NCBI RefSeq assembly: GCF_036417845.1
Contig: NC_089981.1
Span: 20,852,001-20,916,000 of the forward strand
Direction of reading: 5' to 3'
Length of the DNA stretch: 64,000 nt
DNA from: Apteryx mantelli
Lineage: Eukaryota; Chordata; Aves; Apterygiformes; Apterygidae
The translations under genes and the position numbers were made by a program. Every line of letters starts with the position of its first letter. The first letter of the stretch is position 1. Below are positions 49,201 through 61,200 of the stretch, piece by piece. The notes under the pieces were generated by a model. It searched no databases and had not been told where the DNA came from. It worked only from the letters and a program-made list of their open reading frames with translations.

Positions 49201-52200
49201 TCTGGTAGAGAAGTTTTTAGCTACATGCTCAGAAGGCCTGAGAGCTATAAGAGCTGAGGTATGCCAAAAGAGCCGAGCAGGCAGGAGAGCTGTTGCTGCC
49301 TTCTGCAAATTAAAGCTGGAGGAGACCAGCACTAGGTCCATCCCTCTAATCATCTCTCCAAGAATAACTGAAATGTTATGCCAGAAAAAAATGAAAGTTA
49401 TGAAGTTATGAAAAATGAAAAGTTATGCCAGACAGCCACTGTGTGAGCAGTCAACTTCAAGCAGAAGATGTACTCAATAGCGAGGGCTTGCTATAGTACT
49501 ATCTAGGTAAGAGAGGAAAAAAAAAAATTACCTGGAACGCCTCTGGGATTCTGGTGTAAATGCAATGTGTTTTTCTTCCCAGATATCTTCTTCATCAGAG
49601 CCACCATCATCAAATTGCTGTATCCGCTCCTTACAGCATGCCTCAAACAAGGCTATATTGCCCTAAATACATAAAAAAAATATATATATACAGACTCTGT
49701 ATCTATGATTAACTAACTCTGTTTCCTTTGGTAAACAATTTGGAAACACAATTATTCTGAAGAGAATCTTAACCCAGTGAATAAAATCACTTCTCAAAAG
49801 CAGTAAAAACCAGAATACCTTGACAACTTGAAGCTTGTCAAGAAAGTATTCAGTGACGCTTGTTTTAGCGCCATGCTACAGGAACAAGGCAAGGTGGCTA
49901 TTCTCTGAAGATGACATATTATAAAGGAGTAAATATAACATCAACCACTACCAAAAATGTGAGGTCATATGGAAGTTTAAAAGGCAGCGGTTGTCCTCTT
50001 TCAGACGCAGGAGTTCTGAGAGTAGGGAAATACATACTTACACTTTCATTCGTATTGAGGGTAAAGTTGATATCTGACACCCGATCAAAAGAAACACTAC
50101 AAAAAGAAAAAGAGAAAAAGAAAAGCAGAGATGTATGCAATCAAACAGAAAAAGAGATAATGTAGATACAAAGACATTTCATTTTCAGAAACCTTAAGTT
50201 CTCATTTTCTGATAATTAAAAATATAAGATTAAAGACATAGTAGTTTCCAACACACAAAGAACAGTCAACTTCTGCACTGAGGAGGCCCAGCATTCATCT
50301 GTTTTTTCTAACTGTGAAATATTTTAAATAGAAGTACAAAAGAAAGATGTCTCTATCCTGTGATTAGCTGTGTGGACACAGCAAATCTTAAATACTGTAC
50401 TGTTATGCATTGGAAAAAAGAAGCAACTAGACCTAAAGAGTGTTTACGCTGACTACTGACTAGCATGACACATCTTCTCAAAATCCTGCAGAGATCCACA
50501 TGAGCAGTCCTTACTTCTGCTAATCGAGTTCACCTCAGCAACAGGCAAAGTGAAAAATGCAATACCAACCTTCATTTCTTAAAGAAAAACCCAAATATCT
50601 TCGTTATTTTTAAACCAGCCACTGAACAGCAGTCAGCCCCCACCCAGACTGAACACTAAATATTAGGTCTTAAAACTCCTCGTATATTAAGCCACCCAAA
50701 GTTTCACCAAATGAGTAACAGACATGCTCTATATTAAAAATTGCATTAAGCAAGCTAAATCTTTGGGGGAAGTAAGAAGCAGCAGAGGAAAAAAAGTTGG
50801 AAAATCCCACCAGACTTTCCTTCTCCAGCCACATACAGCAGCGCATTCAGCTGAGCATGCACAGTTCTTCCCCTAATCCTCACTGCATTACAGACCAACT
50901 AGGAAACACGGTAAGTGATCTACGGGACTGCAAACGTAATGACTTCTGATACGAAGCAAGTCGATTCGCTCATTTAGACAATATCCCAATATAGCAAGTT
51001 ATCCGAATCACGACACTGAGCTACTGTGCAAACTCCTGCACAACAGTGAGCACAAAGTTGCAGCTGCAGTTGACCCTGGCACAGAAAGGCATGCACCTTT
51101 AAAGCAAAAGTCATTTTATCAATCGCTGAATTCAACCGATACGTACAACATGAACGTAGCTACCACACACCTCAAGAGATGTGCTCCTACAACCCTTCGG
51201 CGAGCTTCTTCCCAGCAGGATCATATACTAACGAAGGCCTGATCCTCGCATCAAAATTCTGATCCTTTCCTCCCCTCCTCTCCCCCCAGCCCCAACACCC
51301 TCTTGCTTCTAATCAAGAGAAACGGGATCTTCAGTTGCTTTCCCTCCCTTCTCCACATACTCCCCTCTCTTAAGGGCATATCTTCATCCAGAGTCTCAGC
51401 TGATTATGTGGGTGAAACCCCAGCTATTCTTCTTGGAATAGAAACTTCAGCATTCTCCTCTTATCTGCATAGTCTGGCATCCTAATCCAGGAATTCTGAT
51501 CAAGTCAGAATCGATTTTGTTTTCAGCCAAAACTCCCGTTCATTCCCCTTCCCATTACTCCATCAGTTTATTTTGAGCTGAAATATATATATATACACAC
51601 ATATATTTTAAAACTGGACCAAGACCATTCTCATTTCTCCTTCACTTACCCTAACTGCAGGAATCTGTCTGAACTGCCTTGCCCTTGAACACAAAGGTAG
51701 ATTTATGATGCCCTTCCTTACTGTTTCCCTACAGAAAAGAACACTCATGGATGCGTTGTTCCTGCCGTCTTTTCCAAGCAAACTGAAAAGCAGAGCTACG
51801 TGTCTGGTCTGGTACGTAGATTCAGAGGTGGGATAGCTCTGAGGCACAACAGAGAAGAGTTAAAGTGCTCCCAACAAGGCAGTGGCACATGGCTTTAAAG
51901 AACAGAGCTGTAATTTAGTTATTTATTCACAAGCACTGTGTTCTCATGCTAGCACAACCTGGGCATGAAGGAAGAAAAAATAAATAAAAAATAAAAAAAG
52001 GAGAGAACAAGCTGTTGCTTTCCTCTATGAATGCTCAGGGAGACTTTTTAAGAGCACTCAATCAATTAATGCACACAGCTGGTACAAAAAAAAAAGACAG
52101 GACTCATTGGTGACTGCTCCACATCAATAAAGGCTGCTGTTTATCATCAAAACACAGTCAAATACACAATAAAAAAACCCAAAAAACTACCAGGACTATA

Positions 52201-55200
52201 ATCAAAGCCAGCATAATGTTATACTCACTTGCCGATGTCATCTTGATCAGCAAACTTCTCATCGTTGAAGCCAAACTGGTCAATAAAATTGGACGTCATT
52301 TGTTGCATCTGATAATCAGAAAAGGCCTGGCAACCCCAGGACCAACGACAGTGATATAATGATTCTAATAATACTCTAAATACTATTTGCCCATTTTGCT
52401 CCAAAGAAATAAAACTCTCTAATCTAAACACAGAGAACAGGAAAAGGATTTGTCTTAACCTTTACATTTTAAGTGGCAACACCGACTATACACCTACTTC
52501 CACTTACCGATTTGAAAGCCTGTCTAATAGCAGCTCTTAATAAGAAAGTTAAATCTCTAGTCTAAACACGTCTCAATCAGCACCTTTCCAAATGCACCCC
52601 TAAGAAATAGGGAAATAAGGCGAGGCACCGATACGAGAGAAAGCCGCCTTCGTTCTTATTAACATGAAATTATAAACCGTGAGATCTGTGGAAAGGGGAT
52701 TATATATAGAAACCGAAGCACGGTTGCATATTCATCATTCAGTTAACCGCTAGCGGTACCCGCCTCGGGCACGCACACCAGCGGCCTCTTGTCAGCAGCC
52801 AGAAGACATCAGTGGGTACACTAAGAGAAAACTAATGAATAATCCTCATCTCAATGCAGTGTCACCGACTCAGTTCCCCCCCCTTTATTTTTTTTTTAAA
52901 TAAGGATGCCAATGTCAACTCCCAACAGACTGCTAGCCTTAAGGCATGTAATAATGGGTATGTACACATTAAGATATACATGAGTATTTTTTCATATCCA
53001 TAGCCATAGTTTATGTCCCTTACTTTCCAGGACTAAAGCTAAATTATCATCCATTCCTTAGAGACTTTTAATAGCGGTATTTCCATGCGTAAAGCTAACC
53101 AAGGCTAGGATATTCTAGCAAATGTCTCTCCGTAGAGGAAACGCAAAGCGATTAAAGAAGTTTAATGGGCTTGTTCTACCTTACAGCACAAGGCAGAGCT
53201 GTATGAACACCACTCACCAGCATAAATAAAAATTAGACATGAGGTTCATGTCTTCAGGTGGTTATGAAACTAGTGTTCAACTGTAATCACTAAATCAGAA
53301 CTGTCTACAACAATTACATAAAATAGTTATAAATTGCTGGGTTGCCTGAGACTCAAGACAGGAAGCTTTATCCTGTGCTCTTAACATATTTTTTTCACAG
53401 AGCTTTTAAATAGGTCTCTCTCTGTAGACAGGTAAAGGTAATATATCCTCCTGTTACACACCAAAAATCTTTGCTCTTATCAAGCTGCATACTGGGAGCA
53501 GGCCTCAACCGAGTCTGCAGAGGCGGCCTCAGATTTAGAGAGGGATGGAAAGTGGTGCTAAGCTGGTGGAGGGCGAAAGAGAGAGCAAATAGTGGAAGCG
53601 TGGATCACACAGCTGATAAAAATGTAAATAACAGGCAATCCTTTCCTGAAGTGAGTTTCCAGTGCTACAGAAAGACAGCATGTGAAATACTCATGGCACA
53701 AGAAGTCTTACATGCCACGATTAGGTTGATGGAAAGCTTCAAGTTGGTTTTAAACCATTCTTCAGAAGCCTAATAAATAAGTGTTTTGGAGGGAAAGAAA
53801 AAAAAGCAGCCTCCCCTTGTGGACTGAAGGGTCTTCATTAGAAACAACATGGTATCAAATCGGATTTGGATGCTAGAAGAAAGAAATCCAAGCAAATGTA
53901 ATTCAGCACAGGCAGAAGTTACATTTGACAAACAATAAATCAAAGGTGAATAGGTTCCTAAGTTGGTATTTTTCCTCCTTTACCCATTTCCTAACAGGGG
54001 CACTTAAATCTTGAGAATCTACCTCCTTTTCCCCTCCTTTAAATACTGGCCCACATAGGGTATTCTAGGTGAAGTCAAAAACATATTTATGAATGAGCTT
54101 GTTGTAACTGGATATTTCTTTAAGTAACTTCAATGCGTTTCCCCCCGGTGATTTGTCTAGTATCTTGCTTTCCTCACAAGACAACTTAAACAGTAGATTT
54201 CACTATCCTAGCTTAAAAATAAATACTAAGAAAACGGTGACAGGCTTGAAAGCTAAAGCAGTAGACCATCTGCATTTCTCTAGCAGATGAACTACCTGGA
54301 ACTGCTGTGACTGCCAAGACACAAAAGATCATTAAGGGGGTGCATGAAAAGCACAGATATATTTAAAGATCTTACTTTCTCACTAGAGCTGCTACAGAAG
54401 GCACCCAACCTATCAAGTCTGTATTCAGGTGCATCTTACATGTGCAAGATCACTGAAACAGATAAAAACGGAACAGAATCTCTTAGAACTAGACCCACCA
54501 CCCCCAGTCAAACTTCATAATTATGAATACTGTAGAAGATAAAGTACAAAAGTCAGTCTTGGTGCTCAAGACTACATAGTTACAACATAGCTTTTAGTAT
54601 GAGCTCAAGGTTAAAGTAAGATTTTGGTTAATAATCCAGTTATTACTGTGTTCTGCATAAAGGCTGTACCCGCAGTCTTGTGCTCTGTGGCCATGCACCA
54701 GCAGCTCCTGCTCTTTCACCACTACGGGGAGAATTGAAGGAGATGCGTATTGCAGAGAGGACAGTGCTATTACAAAGTTGCTGCCCTCCTCCAAAGATGG
54801 CACCAACGTGCTTCGTAATCAAATCATCCCCAAAGTACTCCAAAAACACGCTACCACCATATTAAAATCAGTTAATAAGCTATGAAGCCATCAGAAATTC
54901 AAGCTGGACACAGCTTACATTTAAGCTTTCAGGCTGGCTGATCCCCAAATTCTCTTAGCATTCAGACTTTCTTAAATGAATAGATGAGCGGAGATCTGCG
55001 CATACAGCATGATCAAGGACTAAAAATCTGAAGGCAAGTCCAGATGCTGTGAATTGCACTAAAAGCCACATCTCCAGGTTGGACAGAACAGGTCTGCGTG
55101 GGCACACGAGAGCCTTTTCTTTTAAGCTTTAGATTCTGTTTTGCTTGTGATCACTGAAGAAATACTTGAACAGAGAGAGAAGCTTATGCTGTTAGAAGAA

Positions 55201-58200
55201 TTCAACTCACCTGCTGCAGGGACGAGTCCTGCGAGAAGCCCGTTTCCTTAAAATCAATTTCATCATCACTGGAAGAATGAATGTGGCAGGTAGTAACCTA
55301 GGCAAAGGAATCGAGTCACCTACTTAGTACGCGCGAGCAGCTCAGGTACACTTGCAATATCTGCCCAAATCTTGACTTCATCTCAAAAAGAGAAAGTGAG
55401 TTATCTTCAGTTTTTCCAACTGCTGTACCACATAAAACAGCCTCAGAATTGTTTCAATAGCATCATCCCATACCTAAGCACTGGGCGCCCAGTAAAAAAC
55501 AAAAGCAAGAGGTTACGCTACTTCAGAATGAGCCTTTAGCATATGGCAAGTCAGGGGCTGACAACTGGCTAAAACTAAGTCAGGCAAACTTGCATCTTGT
55601 CTTTTCACTGCAAGATATACAGTGAGTGACAAGTGAATTAGTAGTCACCGAAATTCTAAGTTACACACCAAGATCCTCCTCCCTTTCAGTAGGTAGAATG
55701 CATGAAAATTAAAGAGAAACTGTCTTGGATATCTATAGCAGTTACAAAAAGAAAGTTGAGTAGATGGGGGGGGGGGAAGAAATCCACCTTCAAAAAAAAA
55801 AAAAATCAATATTTATTTGCAGAAGTAAACCTGGAGTTGTAGCAACAGCAACAATCATTTTAAACATTACCCTGGAACAGGCAGATTTTTTGATGACCTG
55901 ACACAGAACCGGGGAGAATCGTCTGTCCAGCCACGCTGCTGCCTAAGCAACGTGTTCTAAGAAGGACTCGTCCTCCATCAGCACAGGACTCCAGAAGAAA
56001 TTTTAGCTGGGACAGCAACAGGCTAAAGTACCAACAGCTGACCCTTAAGACCTACATAGGGAACGTGCAAGACTTCATACAAGACAGACATCTTTCTGCA
56101 CTCCCACACATATCGCAGGATGACACTACAGTTGGGCAATACACGCAATAAAGGTACCTTGTGCTTTTATGCTCCCTCCCTCCCCCGGTGCAACGCTTAT
56201 TTAAAAGCCCCATCATTTTGGGTGCTCTACTCTTGCACATCCACCACTCTGCCCTGCACAGCAGTTTGCATACTAGGTGAAGGCTGACTTCAAAGTATGA
56301 ATTGAAGCTGTATTTGAATTTATGAAGTAAATATGACAGGTCAAGCTTAACACTAGGCTGTTGCTAAGAAGCAGTAAGAACAGTAATACACCAAATCTTG
56401 CGAAGTCTGCACCTTTTACTGTAATTATATAGGGCCCTATACCACAACTCAAACTATCCTGGAGACCCAAGCGTCAGCACACTTTTGGAGGACAAGATTT
56501 AATATACCTGCTCCTTCTACAACTGCAACTTGTTGTGGGGGGGATGACAAGGAAGACAGACTGGGGGGGCGCACACGCACACAGGACACTGAAAAGTTGT
56601 TCACTAGTAATAACTGAAACTAAATAAACAAGTTAATCTGCAGCAGAAATCCTGCCATTACTGCTGTAAAAGAAGCAAGCTGGGGACTCTTAGCTAAATA
56701 CACTGTCTTCTCCCCCAAGCTCTCTGCAAACCAGCAGAGCATGAAGCCATCGGATAACGACTTTCATTTCCTGACAGCTGCTATAGCATGAACCCAAGAG
56801 AAGAAAACCTCTAGCGTTACTCCACCCAAACCATTACGGGGAAGAACTATCCTGGGGTTTAGTGGGGGGACAAATGACCCCTGCAAATTTCAGCAACTTT
56901 AGTTAAGAAAGCAAACTCCTTCCTGTTCAGCCCTGTCACTTCCTCGCACCTTGCGCCAGCAGTGCCACACTGGCACTCTTCAAAAATAATTCATCCTAAT
57001 ACATGGCATTTTTGGTCCCATTTCCTGCTGTTACCAAGGGGGATTTTCCACAGGAGAACGGAACTACGTGGTTATTTTTAGGGGAATTATGAACAATTTG
57101 TCCTGTAGAGCTGTATTTTTAGGCTTAGGGGAGGTATATTCTTCTTATCTGGTATTTAAGTACCTCATGAGCATTCAATATCATGACTAACAATACTGGA
57201 AGGATGCTATAAAAAGACATTTCTTTGAAACAAGGAGTCTCTTGGGCAAACCTAATTATTACAAATTGCATAGCATTCTTCACTATAACAGCATCATTAA
57301 AGACATCTTGCCTAAAGATAACGTGAACAATTACCCCCACATTTGTTTCACTTCAAGCTGTATCTCTAGCTAGAGAAGTTTAAGCAGGTAAGCTTAGAAA
57401 AGTATTGCCTACCACTTGTATCCATTTATAGCAGTGGAAACAAAAAATAAACTTCCTGTGAAGTCTGTAAGCTGTTTGAGGAGCCTGAGATTGAAGCAAG
57501 CGTGTAGCAGAACTAAGTCTGCAGTTACTGTTGCTTTACGAAATGTAACCAGAACTTGTTAGAAAGACCAAAAAACCGAAAGCGTGAGAGGGTGGGCTGA
57601 AGAAAGGAGATGAAAAGGATGAAGCATTGATAGCTTTGCAAGTAACATCCCCAATACAAAGCAATTGAAAAAGTGAGAATAATCTGATGGTCACAGAGGC
57701 AGCTCCTCATGGGTGGCATCCCAGGACCACATACTTTGCTCCACTAAGGGCTCCCATATAGTCTTTTTGAGAGCTGCATGACTGAAACATTGAAAATACT
57801 CATGAGATCAGCTATTTTTGTAGCTTTAAAATAACAAACTTATTTATGCATTTTTTTTATATGTGAACTTCACATAACAACAGTATGCGCATGCAAAGAT
57901 TAGGTCACCCAAGCATAGTACATCCAGTGTATTGAATAAAGATGATCAAGTACAACAGCAAACCACAATTCCAGCATCCAGGTCAGGCGCTATCACATCA
58001 CCTCTGACTAGAGAGTGCTCAGCGGCTTGCTTAGGACAGGAAAGCCTTCAAGAAAGGAAGCAAGTCTACTTGTCTACTCGGCTTTAAGTGTAAGGCTAAT
58101 CCACAGAAAATTAAGAAAAGTTTAAGACCTTGTCCTGGGGACACTGGGCGTCCGCACTTCAACATTTTTCAGGTGTAAACATGAATTATGGCAACCTCTT

Positions 58201-61200
58201 TTTACCCCAGGGTGCTTTTGAGAACTTATCAGAAGAGCTCAAACACTCAGTGTCTGGAGCTGAGCAACATGTCTAAGAGGTCATACACACAAGCGTGGCG
58301 ATTCCGGGGCAGCGTGACTGGGGAGCTCCATAACGGCTGCTTTCAGCACCCACCCATGCAAAAAGTATAACTTGCACTTGACTCAGTAAAACAACAAGCT
58401 GAGTTTTCCGAGATCCGTCTTTTACCATCTCCTCTGCCACATTTTACTGCCCATTAGCTTTTGTCTTCACAATAAATGCCAATTAATTCTCATGAGTCTT
58501 GGATCATGAGAGCAGAAACAAGGCCTGTAACTTTTTAGGAATTCAAAACCAGTCACCATATTTCCAAAGTGAGTTTTAGACATGAAAGTGTGTTTTAATG
58601 CTTCATATTTCCATTCATCTGAATTTTGTGGAGCTTGGGGAAGTCTACCGCTAAGCCGAGTAATTCCAAATAAATGGCTAGGTATCTTAAAAGCTAAGAA
58701 CTGTTATAATGTTAAGTATAGATCAGCTTAAAACTCTGCCTCTTTAGATGAGGTTTCTCTTGACCTTGGTCCAGCAGGTGAAATTGCTAAACAAGGGAAA
58801 AATTCAATACATATAAAAGGTTAAATATTTAAATTATAAAATATAAATTTTACATTAAAATTCATTACATAAAAACTCACTATTATACATACTGTACAAG
58901 AAGAAATTAACACCAACTTCTGCACTTTTAGTCTGTACTCTGAGCAGACAGGAGGTTTCAAGGAACCTAACACAGAGGTTTCAAGGAAGGACATCTTCCT
59001 TCTTAGTGGTTGTCCAGGAGGAGCTACAGAGTGAGCTACTGCCAAGACTCTCATACTAAGTATTAGTGGTGTAGCTATAGTTAAGAAGGAAACTAAAGAA
59101 GCATCAGCTCAGCTACTACATGTACTTGCTGACACTATCTCAACAGCACGGCAGTTGGAAAGACTGAAGCAAAGCTGGGTTCCCAGCAAAAAGGAACAGG
59201 GACCCAAGTAAACGGTGACAACTGGCAAACTTCACACCACTTACCAGGTCCACTGTATTCCTTTTATTAGTTTCTCCTAAAGAGCTTGTGCAGAATGTCT
59301 CCCATCGCTCTCTGACCTCTTCCGGAAGCTCTAGGATAGGAAACAGGAGGAGCAATAAATAAATATTATTGACAGTGAAGCATCACTTAACTTTTAATTG
59401 TTCTTTTCTCCTCTGCTCTTAAAATTAAGGCTATCAGAACTAATGCAAGGAACATATACATCCTCCTAAATCCCTATGGACTACCCTGCCTAGCAAGCGG
59501 ATCCAAGCTAAGCAGGTCAGTATCTCTTCATATGTATTTTAAGGAGCTTTGATACTGCTCAGGAAATTTGGAAGAAACAAATATATATTTAAGGATAGCC
59601 GATTTTAAACTGAATGGGTCAGAAATGATCAACATTTTTTCCTTTTACACAAAAGCTGCCTTTTTATGCAGGTAGGATTCATTTCCCCCCAAATTTGATA
59701 AGGAAAGCAGCGAAGAGAAGCTTGAGGTATTAACGTTACCTTTAATAAGCTGCTGGACTAGTGCACTGTTTGGCCCCTTGTCAGTACTGTGCACAATACA
59801 GTTTGCTATCCTTGTTAAATGACCCATATAGCCGTGCCGCCTTCCTCCTTCGGCCCTGCAAGAGAGGAAAGGAGTTCAAACTGTTTGCGTTCAGAGTAAC
59901 TGCGTTCGTATGTTTTGTTATAAAACACCATGGTAAAGTCAAGGAAGTTACACAAGATAAATAACCTAAAGGTTCTCAAGCTGAAGGGTCACAGAAATAC
60001 TCAAGAATTTAAGACAAACTGGTTAGGCTACCCTAAGCTAGAAGACTAACAAGCATGTAAATTATCACCAAGGAAATGCCGAGTATTTGAACACATTCTT
60101 GCTGCTTACACATTTTTTCATATGGGGAAACTAAGGCGGCGCAGCATGGTCAAGATCAAGACAAAATTAACAACAGACCCATAGTTATGGGGAAACAACC
60201 CTCAGTTGTGGAAAAGTGTATTTTTCAACATCATAATACACAAAGCATTATTGCAGCTATGAGCCTAAGACTATCAAAAGAAAAGAACTCCTTACACCCT
60301 ATATATTCTAATAATGTAGGAGTCTCTCAAAGTTATTTCTAGTATACATAGCCAGAAAGGTTTGACAAACTGAAATTTAAGTTGGGACTATGGACTATCG
60401 CTTTCCTGAAGTTTACAGGTAATATTTAAGTACCCACTAAAAGTTAAAGTGCTATGGCAGATCTGATATTCTTATATGACAGAACTGCTTTCTAGAAACC
60501 AGAAGTATCAGTTTCCAGACTAGTGTTTTAGGTAGCCATGACCAGCTGGAACTGCTCTAGATCTGACCAAAGAGCTAAAATTAGAACTCCAAACCTGGGC
60601 TGAACTTCTGGCATTTAGCTGCAAAATAGTCAGACATTTGCTATGTGTTTTGTGGGTTTTTTGGTGGTGTGGTTTTTTCTTTAAACTGATGTGGGGGGGG
60701 GGAGAGGGAGAGGAGGGGAGAGAGAGAGAGAGCGCGAGAGAGAGAGCGAGCGAGCGCGCGCGCGAGAGAGAGAGAGAGCACGAGCAAGCAACCTACTCAG
60801 CTGGCTTGGCAAGTCTCCTGTGAACCTGACTGAAACCCTCAGCAGATAAGCAGCTCAGGATCTAGCAGATGCTCTGTATACATGGTTCGTGTTACTTGTT
60901 TTTCACCATAACCACCCTCCACAAGAGGTAACCACAGCACTGTAGTTAAGCCAGGTCAACACAAAGTGCCAGGGATGAAACGGTACACCACTGTTTACAG
61001 GAACAACTTGAGAGATTCCCGTCCCATTTCCTCGACTGCTCAGGTAAAATGCACATTCAGAACAAGCCACACGTGTTGCATGATGGCAAAAGGGTATTTT
61101 ACAACGCAGGATACGTCAAAGAGCGCTTGCATTTGATGAGTGGACTGACTTGTCATTGCCTCGCCAAAACTCTAGGATATGACTCCATATCTTTTGTTAG

